DNA of 13,292 bases from JBEVMS01 sp040508515 (GCA_040508515.1 JBEVMS010000112.1:1-13292), one strand, 5' to 3'; counted from the first letter of the stretch, positions 1-7,523 are shown. Translations and numbers: made by a program. Notes: a model not told the origin generated them from the sequence alone.

Positions 1-180
1 GACTTTCTGGCGGTGGGCGCTTATCCACGCGGCTCCGTGATCGACATGCAGTACTTGTCCGGAGGCGAATCGCCCGTGTTGCGTGCGGCGATCCGTGCGG
101 TCGCGCGGCCCATGGCGGACCCGGTCGGTGGCGTGCACGGTGCGTTGATGACGCTGTGGCCACCGCTTCAGGCAAGCTAG
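1..180 (+). CDS. Cupin domain protein, YjlB-like (3' end only)
   Basis: An open frame enters from the left edge and ends at TAG 178-180, giving the last 59 residues. The fragment begins DFLAVGAYPRG, followed by a Gly/Pro-rich segment and a C-terminus with ADPVGG and LMTLWPPL. From memory this order (D-F-L-x-V-G-A-Y-P, later DPV-G then a terminal L-W) is typical of the last strand and tail of YjlB-type cupins, small single-domain beta-barrel proteins of unknown substrate. The metal-binding and catalytic part would lie outside the window, so activity cannot be judged. The stop lies a few bases before the GST start, so the two genes are probably co-transcribed. The family call rests only on the tail and is moderate. 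Confidence 0.6.
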   Translation, partial: DFLAVGAYPRGSVIDMQYLSGGESPVLRAAIRAVARPMADPVGGVHGALMTLWPPLQAS

Positions 181-194
181 GGATGCCCGTCGAT

Positions 195-791
195 ATGCAC
201 ACCATTTACGGCATGCGCCGTTCGGGCAATTGCTACAAGCTGCAGTTGCTGCTCGACCAGCTCGGTCAGCCCTATCGCTGGATTGAGATCGACACCCGTC
301 GCGGCGAAACGCGCACGGCCGAATATCTGGCGCGCAATCCCAACGGCAAGGTGCCGTTGCTGGAGCGACCCGACGGCAGTTACCTGGCCGAATCCAATGC
401 GATCTTGTACTACCTTGCCGAAGGCACGCGGTTCTGGCCGGCCGATGCCTGGCTGCGCGCGCAGACCTTGCAGTGGCTGTTCTTCGAGCAGTACAGCCAT
501 GAGCCTTACATCGCGGTAGCGCGCAACGTGCAGCAGCGGCCCGATCATCCGCGCCGTGGCGAATTGGCCGACCTGCAAGCGGCCGGGTACAAGGCGTTGT
601 CGGTGATGGAACAGCGGTTGGCCGAACACGAATGGCTGGTCGGTCTGCGCTATGGCATCGCCGATATCGCGCTGTACGCCTACACCCACTGCGCCGCTGA
701 CGGCGGCTTCGAGCTGAGCACCTATCCGGCGCTCGTTGACTGGCTGCAACGCGTGCGTGCGCAAGTCGGCCACACGCCGATGCAGGTGTGA
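195..791 (+). CDS. Glutathione S-transferase family protein
   Basis: Predicted cytosolic GST of 198 residues, the usual length. The N-terminal thioredoxin-like domain (about 1-78) carries S10-G-N-C-Y-K, the likely glutathione-activating region, then the NPNGKVPLL loop with the cis-proline at about residue 54, and E66-S67, which binds the glutamyl part of glutathione. The all-helical C-terminal domain (about 85-195) has the conserved GIADIALYAY segment at about 154-163. It may conjugate or reduce electrophiles with glutathione; the substrate cannot be told. I chose ATG 195 because the protein then begins MHTIYG, as homologues usually do. In-frame ATG 183 and GTG 156 are alternatives, and GTG 156 would overlap the cupin gene. 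No strong Shine-Dalgarno sequence decides between them. Translational coupling to the cupin gene is likely. Confidence 0.9.
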   Translation: MHTIYGMRRSGNCYKLQLLLDQLGQPYRWIEIDTRRGETRTAEYLARNPNGKVPLLERPDGSYLAESNAILYYLAEGTRFWPADAWLRAQTLQWLFFEQYSHEPYIAVARNVQQRPDHPRRGELADLQAAGYKALSVMEQRLAEHEWLVGLRYGIADIALYAYTHCAADGGFELSTYPALVDWLQRVRAQVGHTPMQV

Positions 792-1063
792 TGCTTGCGG
801 GTGCAGCGACCTAAGCGCCACGCCAGCGGGACGAACGCGGCCGTGACGGTTGCAGTATGGCGACGTTCTTCGGTCGGCCGGGCGAGCGCCGGGGGCGGGT
901 GTCCTTCGCTGCGCCCTGTGTTGCGTGAGGGTCGGCACCTGATCCACCGCGATGGCGGGGAGTTGGGGCTGTCGCGGGTTCGGGATCGGCGATCCGCGCC
1001 GGTGGGGGACGTTCAATGATGGTTCCACCGGTCGCGGCGGCTCGCCCATAAGCTGCCCGTGGT
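792..1063. other. Intergenic region, no convincing gene
   Basis: This 272-bp gap lies between the ends of two convergent genes, the GST and the diguanylate cyclase. Open frames exist on both strands, but their translations are rich in Arg, Pro and Gly, resemble no family I know and lack ribosome-binding sites. A 13-bp palindrome (GGATCG-G-CGATCC, 983-995) is present. I see no hairpin followed by a T-run that would make a clear intrinsic terminator for either gene. Confidence 0.6.
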
Positions 1064-2809
1064 TCAGAGCCTGTTCGACTCGCTGATCGGTATCACCGGC
1101 CTGGACGGCGACTCGCCGAGACCTGGTGAGGTTTCCAGCGCCACCCGGTTGCGGCCGGCGAGTTTGGCCGCGTACATCGCCTGATCAGCGCGCTCGATCA
1201 GGCTTTCAACCGTATCGCCCGGCAGCCGCAGGGCGATGCCGATACTGATGCTCAGGCGTAAATCGTCCCGGATGGGCACTTCCAGCCGGTGTACCCGTCG
1301 GCACAGGCGAGTGGCAACCTGGAGCGCGTGCTGGGCTTCCAAGCCATCGAGCAGGGCCACGAATTCCTCGCCGCCATAACGACCCAGCAGGTCGGCGGGG
1401 CGAAGTTCAGTGCGCAAGATATCGGCCACCGCGACCAAGGCGCGGTCGCCGGCGTTGTGGCCGCGGCAATCGTTGAGCATTTTGAAATAGTCCAGATCCA
1501 TAAACAGCAGAGTCTGTGGTCGGCTCGGCTGGGCTTGCAGCGCTTGACGCAAGCCTTCAGTCCAGCCGCGCCGGTTGAGTATGTTGGTAAGCGCATCGGT
1601 ATTGGCCAGTCGGCGGACCATGTCGCGGTCGCGCCGCGCGGTGAGTGCGCGATCGGCCAGGCCCACCGACAGCACCAGCGCCTCGAACGCGCCTGCGCCA
1701 AGGCAGGCGTCTCCCAGCCAGGGCAAGCCGGACAAGGCGCCATTCACCTGCGCGCTGCTCAGCGCGGTTAGCAACAGCAGCGGCGTCCAGCCCGCTAAGA
1801 AATACCAGGCGTAGCGCGAACCGCGCAGTCCCGCGGCCAACGAGGTGAGTAGTATCAGCAGCGAGCTGAGCACCAGCAGCGGATTGAGCAGCACCTGGGC
1901 CATCTGGACCAGGGGAGCGATCTGACTGGCGCGCAGGACCAAGACCAGAATCATCGCCGCGCACAGCGTCAACAAGCCCCGATGCAGTCGGGGCGAATAG
2001 CGTTGCAGCTTGCAAAACTTGATCAGGAACAGGGCGGCGCAAACCACCGTCAAGATCAAGGCGATGCTGCCCGAGGTGAATTTCATGTCGGCCAGCCACC
2101 ACCATTCCAGCGGATGGAACACGTAGCCGGTTCGCAGTGCTTGCAGCCATGCGTAGCAAGCCAGATAGCCGGCATACCAAGTGAAGGCCAGGTCGCGCAG
2201 CATCAGCGCAAACGGCAAGGCCATCAGCGCCATCGCCAGCATCACCGCCAGGCAGGCGCTGACATAGGCCAGCCACAGCATGTCGCGCTGCCAGAAGCGC
2301 AGGCGGTCCTCGATCCGAAAACCGAGCGGTACGGCCAGCGAGCTTGAAGGCTCCAGCTTCAGTAACAAGGGCTGCGTCACTGGCCAGTCGAGGGGGAGAT
2401 GAAAGGCGAGCCGTCCGTGACCATGGTCGACCAGGCTGAAATCATCCAGCGCTATGCTCTGCAAAGGTCCGCGACTGTCATACAAGGTGATCTTGCCGGG
2501 TGGCGCAGGGTAGACGCTGAGAACGCTGTCTGGCTCCAGCGGCGAGGAGCGCCTCTGCAATACCACCCAACTGCCCAGGCCTTGGTTGGGTATGTTGTTC
2601 AGCCGGTTGGCATTGAAGCGGGACAGAAGGCCCTGGGCCTGTTCATCCAGAACGGCTTGCGGCGTGTCGTCCTGGCGTACTTCACGCCAGGCGCTTTCAA
2701 GCGGCGCCGTGCCGGCCTGGACACGCGGGCACGCCCACGCGATGACCAGGGTCAACACCCCTCGCACCATCGCACGACGGTAACGATTGCGTCCTGCCGC
2801 CCCTCGCAT
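1064..2809 (-). CDS. Membrane diguanylate cyclase (7TM + GGDEF)
   Basis: Predicted to make c-di-GMP from two GTP at the inner membrane. Numbered from ATG 2809 (581 residues), a signal-like hydrophobic stretch ends near VQA at residue 32. A periplasmic sensor-like region follows (about 33-175), then about seven membrane segments (about 177-386), as in 7TMR-DISM receptors. The C-terminal GGDEF domain (about 400-560) has FMDLDYFK, the active-site signature GGEEF (479-483) and, five residues before it, RPAD (470-473), a complete RxxD inhibitory site. It therefore looks catalytically intact and product-inhibited. The ligand sensed is unknown. GTG 2830 and ATG 2770 are alternative starts; the latter would place the signal sequence at the very N-terminus. 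No strong Shine-Dalgarno sequence chooses between them. It lies 197 bases downstream of ppk, too far to assume co-transcription, and has its own candidate regulatory palindrome. Confidence 0.92.
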   Translation of the reverse strand: MRGAAGRNRYRRAMVRGVLTLVIAWACPRVQAGTAPLESAWREVRQDDTPQAVLDEQAQGLLSRFNANRLNNIPNQGLGSWVVLQRRSSPLEPDSVLSVYPAPPGKITLYDSRGPLQSIALDDFSLVDHGHGRLAFHLPLDWPVTQPLLLKLEPSSSLAVPLGFRIEDRLRFWQRDMLWLAYVSACLAVMLAMALMALPFALMLRDLAFTWYAGYLACYAWLQALRTGYVFHPLEWWWLADMKFTSGSIALILTVVCAALFLIKFCKLQRYSPRLHRGLLTLCAAMILVLVLRASQIAPLVQMAQVLLNPLLVLSSLLILLTSLAAGLRGSRYAWYFLAGWTPLLLLTALSSAQVNGALSGLPWLGDACLGAGAFEALVLSVGLADRALTARRDRDMVRRLANTDALTNILNRRGWTEGLRQALQAQPSRPQTLLFMDLDYFKMLNDCRGHNAGDRALVAVADILRTELRPADLLGRYGGEEFVALLDGLEAQHALQVATRLCRRVHRLEVPIRDDLRLSISIGIALRLPGDTVESLIERADQAMYAAKLAGRNRVALETSPGLGESPSRPVIPISESNRL

Positions 2810-2946
2810 GATTGCGCCCGGTTCCTGCACCGCCGGGTTGAGCCAGCGGCTGCTGCTGCGGTTTATGCATCCTTTGCGGCGCCGGCCGCGGTTGAGCCCC
2901 TTCCCCTTGGACAGGGATGATGCAGGAATTTACGAATAAGCGATAG

Positions 2947-2968
2947 TTTCGTGATTCGGGTCACGAAA
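2947..2968. promoter_or_regulatory. Perfect palindrome, CRP/Clp-like site
   Basis: The site reads TTTCGTGA, six bases (TTCGGG), then TCACGAAA: two perfect 8-bp inverted arms. The core GTGA-N6-TCAC has exactly the spacing and inner bases of CRP-family sites (consensus TGTGA-N6-TCACA). Only the outer T/A of the consensus is replaced by C/G. It lies 137 bases upstream of the diguanylate cyclase ATG 2809 and 37 bases after the ppk stop. A weak -10-like TAAATT occurs on the minus strand at 2932-2927. As RNA it could form a hairpin, but no T-run follows, so a terminator is less likely. Binding by a Clp/CRP protein is inference. Confidence 0.45.
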
Positions 2969-3005
2969 TGTTATTGGCCGATGGCTTGACTTTGTTGTGG
3001 TGTTT

Positions 3006-5171
3006 TTATCTGAGACTTGCCGCGCCGGCTCCGCACAGCTTGTCCAGCAACTGCGCCTGGGCGTTGCGGACCATCTGGCTAGGGCCGGGTTGCAAATGCA
3101 CGTAGCTGCCATCGGGCTGCAATTGCCAGGCGTTGGTGTTGTCACCCAAATACAGTTCCAGCTCTTTCTTGACGCGCTGAATCAGTTTCTTGCCCTCGAT
3201 CGGAAAACCGGTTTCGACACGGCGGTCCAGATTGCGCTCCATCAGGTCGGCGCTGGCCAGATAGAGCTGCTCCTCGGCGTCGTTGAAAAACCAGTAAGCG
3301 CGGCTGTGCTCCAGGAAGCGCCCGACGATCGAGCGCACCCGAATGTTGTGAGAAACGCCCGGCACGCCCGGCATCAGGCAACACATGCCGCGCACGATCA
3401 GTTCCACCTTCACCCCGGCGATGCTGGCCTTGTAGAAGGCGCGTATCAGCTTCGGGTCGGTCAGCGCGTTGATCTTGGCGATGATCTGCGCGGGGCGACC
3501 AGCTTCGGCATGCGCGGTTTCGCGTGCGATCAGCTCCAGCAAGGTCTTTTTCAGGGTGAATGGCGCATGCAACAGCTTTTTCATCTTCAGCACTTTGCCC
3601 ATGCCGGTGAGCTGGCTGAACAGCTTGTGCACATCCTCGCACAGCGCCGGATCGGAGGTGAGCAGGCTGTAATCCGTATAGAGACGCGCGTTGCCAGTGT
3701 GATAATTGCCAGTGCCCAGATGCGCATAACGCACCAGCTCAGCGCCTTCGCGGCGCTGGATCAGCACCAACTTGGCATGCGTTTTCACCCCGACCACGCC
3801 GTAGATCACCACAGCGCCCGCCTGTTGCAGACGCGCGGCCAAGGTTAGATTCGATTCTTCATCGAAACGCGCGCGCAGTTCCACCACCGCGGTGACTTCT
3901 TTACCGGCACGCGCGGCCTCAACCAGCGCATCGACGATCTCGGAGGTGGCGCCGCTGCGGTACAGCGTCTGCTTGATCGCCAGAACAGCCGGATCCTTAG
4001 CCGCCTGGCGCAGCAGATCCACCACCGGTGTGAACGATTCGTAGGGATGCAGCAGCAGCACGTCCTGCTTGGCAATGATCTGGAATAAATCTTCGGATTT
4101 TTTCAGCGTCTTGGGAATTGAGGGAATGAACGGGGCGAACTGCAATTGATGGAAATCGGTCTTGCTGGCGATGCCAAACAGGCGCGCCAGGTTGACCGGT
4201 CCGTTGACTTCGTACATTTCCGCTTCGCTCAAGCCGAATTGCTTGAGCAACTGCTGGGTCAGCGGTTTGGGAATATTGTCGGCCACCTCCAGCCGCACCG
4301 CGTCGCCGAAGCGGCGCGAATACAACTCGCCGCGCAAGGCGCGCGCCAGATCATCGACGTCTTCTGGGTCGATCGTGAGGTCGGCATTGCGGGTCAGCCG
4401 GAACTGATAACAGCCGTGCACCTTCATGCCGGGGAAAAGTTCGTCGACGTGCGCATGGATGATCGACGACAGCAGCACGTAGTTCTCGCCGCCCTCGCAG
4501 ACCTCATCGGGCAGGCGCATGATCCGCGGCAACACGCGCGGCGCCGGCACGACCGCCAGGCCCGAATCGCGGCCGAACGCATCGACACCTTCCAACTGGC
4601 AGATGAAGTTGAGGCTCTTGTTGACCAGCAGCGGAAACGGATGGGTCGGATCCAGCCCGATCGGCGTTACCAGCGGCGCAACCTCGTGGCGGAAATAACG
4701 GCGCACCCAGAGCTTCTGTTTCTGCGTCCAGTGATTGCGCCGGACGATGCGGATGCCGTGCTTGGCCAGCTCCGGCAGAATCTTCTCGTTGAGAATCTGG
4801 TACTGCCGCTCGATCTGCTTGTGCGCGATCTCGCTGATCTCTGCCAACGCTTTTTTCGGCGAGATGCCATCCGGCCCGATGATCTCGTGATCGAACTGGA
4901 TCTGGCTTTTCAGGCCCGCCACGCGAATCTCGAAAAACTCGTCCATGTTGCTGGAGAAAATCAGCAAAAATTTCAGCCGCTCCAGGATTGGCATGCTCTC
5001 GTCCAGCGCCTGATCCAGCACACGAATATTGAATTGCAACTGGGAAATTTCGCGGTGCAGGTAGAGGTTGGCGTCGGTCAAGTCCGGTGCCGTAGGCGCG
5101 CTTGCAAGCGCGACGCCAGAGGGGCTGGGGAGCGCGGACGGGTCGGTATCGGTATTGGCGCTGATAGTCAT
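3006..5171 (-). CDS. ppk: Polyphosphate kinase 1
   Basis: Reversibly transfers the gamma phosphate of ATP to inorganic polyphosphate, the store used in stress survival, motility and virulence in many bacteria. The 721-residue length fits Ppk1 with a short low-complexity N-terminal extension (residues 1-30). The N-terminal and head domains contain NMDEFFEIRVAGLK (75-88) and the PIGLDPTHPFPLL segment (170-182). The two PLD-like C-terminal domains hold the histidines expected for catalysis: H465 in GVKTHAKL, the autophosphorylated residue by homology with E. coli Ppk, and H622 in GRFLEHSR. Other conserved blocks are KQTLYRSG (400-407), ELRARFDEESN (431-441) and ADLMERNLDRRVE (641-653). No ppx follows, unlike the ppk-ppx order of many relatives. 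A Pho-box-like site lies 151 bases before the start, which points to phosphate-starvation control. The ribosome-binding site (ACGAG) is weak. Confidence 0.98.
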   Translation of the reverse strand: MTISANTDTDPSALPSPSGVALASAPTAPDLTDANLYLHREISQLQFNIRVLDQALDESMPILERLKFLLIFSSNMDEFFEIRVAGLKSQIQFDHEIIGPDGISPKKALAEISEIAHKQIERQYQILNEKILPELAKHGIRIVRRNHWTQKQKLWVRRYFRHEVAPLVTPIGLDPTHPFPLLVNKSLNFICQLEGVDAFGRDSGLAVVPAPRVLPRIMRLPDEVCEGGENYVLLSSIIHAHVDELFPGMKVHGCYQFRLTRNADLTIDPEDVDDLARALRGELYSRRFGDAVRLEVADNIPKPLTQQLLKQFGLSEAEMYEVNGPVNLARLFGIASKTDFHQLQFAPFIPSIPKTLKKSEDLFQIIAKQDVLLLHPYESFTPVVDLLRQAAKDPAVLAIKQTLYRSGATSEIVDALVEAARAGKEVTAVVELRARFDEESNLTLAARLQQAGAVVIYGVVGVKTHAKLVLIQRREGAELVRYAHLGTGNYHTGNARLYTDYSLLTSDPALCEDVHKLFSQLTGMGKVLKMKKLLHAPFTLKKTLLELIARETAHAEAGRPAQIIAKINALTDPKLIRAFYKASIAGVKVELIVRGMCCLMPGVPGVSHNIRVRSIVGRFLEHSRAYWFFNDAEEQLYLASADLMERNLDRRVETGFPIEGKKLIQRVKKELELYLGDNTNAWQLQPDGSYVHLQPGPSQMVRNAQAQLLDKLCGAGAASLR

Positions 5172-5322
5172 AAGCTCGTGGGCGGATGCTTGGGTGAACT
5201 TCGATGGCCGTCAATGTCGCGACGAAAGGCTGGTCGACGCGTTCGATGATAGGGCTTCAAACGCTGCGGTGCTCCATGGGCGGTTAGCCGGCGCCCTCAC
5301 GGTGACATGCTGTCTGGGCGGC

Positions 5323-5340
5323 TTGACTGGGGTGTGACAG
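5323..5340 (-). promoter_or_regulatory. Candidate PhoB binding site (Pho box) before ppk
   Basis: On the minus strand, in the direction of ppk, the site reads CTGTCAC-ACCC-CAGTCAA: two 7-mers with the 11-base period of a Pho box (consensus CTGTCAT-N4-CTGTCAT). They match the consensus at 6 of 7 and 5 of 7 positions. The gap to the ppk ATG is 151 bases. A poor -10-like CAGCAT lies 10 bases further down (5312-5307). ppk is a known PhoB target in several proteobacteria, which raises the prior. The match is imperfect and unscored against background. Confidence 0.4.
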
Positions 5341-5392
5341 CAACGGGTGTGCTGCCGTGGTTTCACGTCGATGAGGGAAGGCGCAGTATGGC

Positions 5393-6214
5393 TTATCGCG
5401 CTATTTGGCTTAGCGCTAGATAGCGGCTCGGCGGCGCGCCCAGAACGCGACGGAACACGGCGGTGAAAGCGCTGGAGCTGTGATAGCCCAGCTCCAGCGC
5501 GACGCGGGTAACCGGTTCGCCGCTGCCCAGACGTACCAGCGCGGCCAGCAGCCGGGCGTGTTGTCGCCAGGCGCCGTAACTCATGCCGGTCTGCTCACGA
5601 AATCGACGGGTGAAATGGCGCCGGCTCATGCCCGCGCGCAGCGCCGCCGCGTCGGTTTCCAGCGACAGTTCCGGCGCCGCCAATAACTGCCGACAAAGCG
5701 CGAGCAGCCGGCGATCGCTGGGCAGCGGCGTACTCAGCGGTAACGCCGGCATGCGCGCGACCTCATCCAGCAGCAACGCCATGACGCGGCCATCGCGATC
5801 GTCCAAGGCGTAATGCGCCGGCAGATCGACCGCCTCGTGCAGCAAGGCGTGCAGCAGCGGTGACACGGCCAGCACCCGGCAGGTCAGCGGCAATCCGGAC
5901 GCGACGGCGGCCGACGCGCGTACAAAGGCATTGCGCATCGCCACCGGTCCGGCAGTACGCACCGCATGGCTGCAGCCGGGCGGAATCCACAAGGCGCGTT
6001 CCGGCGGCACCACCCAACTGCCGTCGATGGTATCCACGGTGACAACGCCGCTGGACGGATACAGCAATTGCCCGCGTTGATGGCGATGCGCGGGGAGGCG
6101 CCACAGGCTCGGATAGTCGTTGCCGGTCACCACGACATCGCGTGGCACGTCTTCATAGGGATCGATCAAGGTATTGCGCACGTCATGGCCCGATCTCGAC
6201 GAAAATTGACCCAT
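5393..6214 (-). CDS. AraC-family transcriptional regulator
   Basis: Predicted DNA-binding regulator of 273 residues when begun at ATG 6214. The N-terminal cupin-type sensing domain (about 25-110) has the PAHRHQRGQLLY signature with paired histidines H43 and H45, then WVVPPERALWIPPGCSHAV. The C-terminal AraC domain (about 168-268) has two helix-turn-helix units: one around LETDAAALRAGMSRRHFTRR (185-204) and one around VTRVALELGYHSSSAFTAVF (235-254), the second being the strongly conserved AraC motif. The frame stays open upstream to 6409, but that would run into the divergent exporter gene and adds unconserved low-complexity sequence, so I rejected it. No good Shine-Dalgarno sequence precedes ATG 6214, so the start is uncertain by some codons. 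Divergence from an Fsr-type exporter suggests it controls that gene and possibly itself. The inducer is unknown. Confidence 0.92.
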   Translation of the reverse strand: MGQFSSRSGHDVRNTLIDPYEDVPRDVVVTGNDYPSLWRLPAHRHQRGQLLYPSSGVVTVDTIDGSWVVPPERALWIPPGCSHAVRTAGPVAMRNAFVRASAAVASGLPLTCRVLAVSPLLHALLHEAVDLPAHYALDDRDGRVMALLLDEVARMPALPLSTPLPSDRRLLALCRQLLAAPELSLETDAAALRAGMSRRHFTRRFREQTGMSYGAWRQHARLLAALVRLGSGEPVTRVALELGYHSSSAFTAVFRRVLGAPPSRYLALSQIAR

Positions 6215-6256
6215 TAGGGAAGGCGGGCCGTAGGGCGACACTTTAAGGTGCGTGCT

Positions 6257-6269
6257 CTGGCCTTGCCAG
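6257..6269. promoter_or_regulatory. Palindrome between araC-type gene and fsr
   Basis: CTGGC-CTT-GCCAG, a 5-bp dyad with a 3-bp centre, sits in the 85-bp region between the two divergent starts, 30 bases before ATG 6300. A minus-strand TAAAGT (6246-6241) just beside it could be a -10 for the regulator. AraC proteins usually bind direct rather than inverted repeats, so an operator role is tentative. Confidence 0.25.
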
Positions 6270-6299
6270 CCCCATCCCCTTTCCCGTACGACCCATCGA

Positions 6300-7523
6300 A
6301 TGAACCCACGTAGCGATTCTTTGCCCGCGGCGGCGCCCCTGCCGTTCGCCGCTCCCGCCGTCATGCCGGTCATCGGCGCAGTCAGCACGGTGCACCTGCT
6401 CAACGACATGATGCAGGCGCTGCTGGTGTCGATCTATCCTTTGCTGAAAGCCAATTTCGCGCTGAATTTCGCGCAGATCGGGTTGATCACCCTGGTGTTT
6501 CAGTTGACCGCCTCGCTGTTGCAGCCGTGGGTGGGCTGGTACACGGATCGGCGCCCGGCGCCGTATTCGCTACCGATCGGCATGGGCTCGACCCTGCTGG
6601 GGTTGATCCTGTTATCGGTGGCGCCGAATTTCGGCTTGCTGCTGGTGGCTGCGGCGCTGATCGGGCTGGGTTCTTCGGTATTTCATCCCGAATCCTCGCG
6701 GGTCGCGCGGCTGGCCTCGGGCGGTCGCCATGGCATGGCGCAGTCGGTGTTCCAAGTGGGTGGCAATGTCGGCTCGGCGCTGGGGCCGCTGCTGGCCGCG
6801 TGGATCATCGTGCCGCACGGGCAGGGTAGCGTGGCGTGGTTTTCGCTGGTCGCGCTGCTGGCGATTGGCATCCTATCCCTGGTCAGCCGCTGGTACGCGG
6901 CGCACCTGTCGCAGCAAGGTTCGGCACCGCGCCGACCGGCGCCGTCGTGGTCGCGCGGGCGCATTGCCTTCGTGGTGGGAGTCCTGGGGCTGCTGGTGTT
7001 CTCCAAGTATTTCTACCTGGCCAGCCTGACCAGCTACTACACGTTTTATCTGATCGCGCGCTTCCACGTGTCGGTGTCGACGGCGCAGACCTATCTGTTT
7101 GTCTTTTTGTTTGCGGTGGCGGTGGGCACGGTCATCGGCGGACCGGTCGGCGATCGGATCGGGCGCAAGCCGGTGATCTGGATTTCGATCCTTGGCGTGG
7201 CGCCTTTCAGCCTGTTGCTGCCGCATGCCGACCTGATCTGGACCGGCGTGCTCAGCGTCGTGATCGGGCTGGTGCTGGCCTCGGCCTTCTCGGCGATCCT
7301 GGTTTACGCGCAGGAGTTGATACCCGGCCGGGTCGGCGCGGTGTCGGGCATGTTCTACGGATTTTCCTTCGGCATGGGCGGCATCGGTGCGGCGCTGCTG
7401 GGACATCTGGCCGATCGACACGGTATTGCCTACGTCTACAACCTGTGCGCTTATCTGCCGCTGCTTGGCCTGTTGGCCGCGCTGCTGCCCAAGCAGCCGC
7501 GGCCCGGGCAGTTGTCGCGATAG
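6300..7523 (+). CDS. fsr: MFS transporter, fosmidomycin-resistance (Fsr) type
   Basis: Predicted inner-membrane, proton-driven drug exporter of 407 residues with about 12 membrane segments. The first begins around VMPVIGAVSTVHLLNDMMQ (21-39). MFS loop motifs are visible after segment 2 (GWYTDRRPAP, 79-88) and in the second half (GPVGDRIGRKPV, 281-292). The block SVFHPESSRVARLASGG (126-142) and FQVGGNVGSALGPLL (151-165) are, from memory, hallmarks of Fsr, which gives fosmidomycin resistance in E. coli. The physiological substrate here is not known. ATG 6300 is preferred over the upstream in-frame GTG 6252, which would consume much of the divergent promoter region. No clear Shine-Dalgarno sequence is seen. 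The adjacent divergent AraC-type gene is the likely regulator. The gene converges with murB across a 61-bp gap with no obvious terminator. Confidence 0.9.
   Translation: MNPRSDSLPAAAPLPFAAPAVMPVIGAVSTVHLLNDMMQALLVSIYPLLKANFALNFAQIGLITLVFQLTASLLQPWVGWYTDRRPAPYSLPIGMGSTLLGLILLSVAPNFGLLLVAAALIGLGSSVFHPESSRVARLASGGRHGMAQSVFQVGGNVGSALGPLLAAWIIVPHGQGSVAWFSLVALLAIGILSLVSRWYAAHLSQQGSAPRRPAPSWSRGRIAFVVGVLGLLVFSKYFYLASLTSYYTFYLIARFHVSVSTAQTYLFVFLFAVAVGTVIGGPVGDRIGRKPVIWISILGVAPFSLLLPHADLIWTGVLSVVIGLVLASAFSAILVYAQELIPGRVGAVSGMFYGFSFGMGGIGAALLGHLADRHGIAYVYNLCAYLPLLGLLAALLPKQPRPGQLSR

Noticed and set aside
795..1019. 74-codon plus-strand frame after the GST
   Set aside because: No ribosome-binding site and no recognisable family. 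Arg/Gly-rich composition is expected by chance.
177..1049. 290-codon minus-strand open frame covering the GST and the gap
   Set aside because: Mostly antisense to the GST and without recognisable domains. The part in the gap is low-complexity Arg/Pro.
2947..2968. Palindrome as an intrinsic terminator of ppk
   Set aside because: The stem is plausible but no T-run follows on the minus strand. The spacing fits a CRP-family operator better.
2930..3145. 71-codon minus-strand frame at the ppk 3' end
   Set aside because: Overlaps ppk in another frame and runs through the palindrome. No motif supports it.
4146..5249. 367-codon plus-strand open frame
   Set aside because: It is antisense to ppk, whose catalytic motifs run through the same stretch. 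Composition is typical of a shadow, with no motif.
6215..6409. N-terminal extension of the AraC-type regulator to 6409
   Set aside because: It would overlap the divergent exporter start and adds Gly/Ala/Arg-rich sequence outside the conserved domain.
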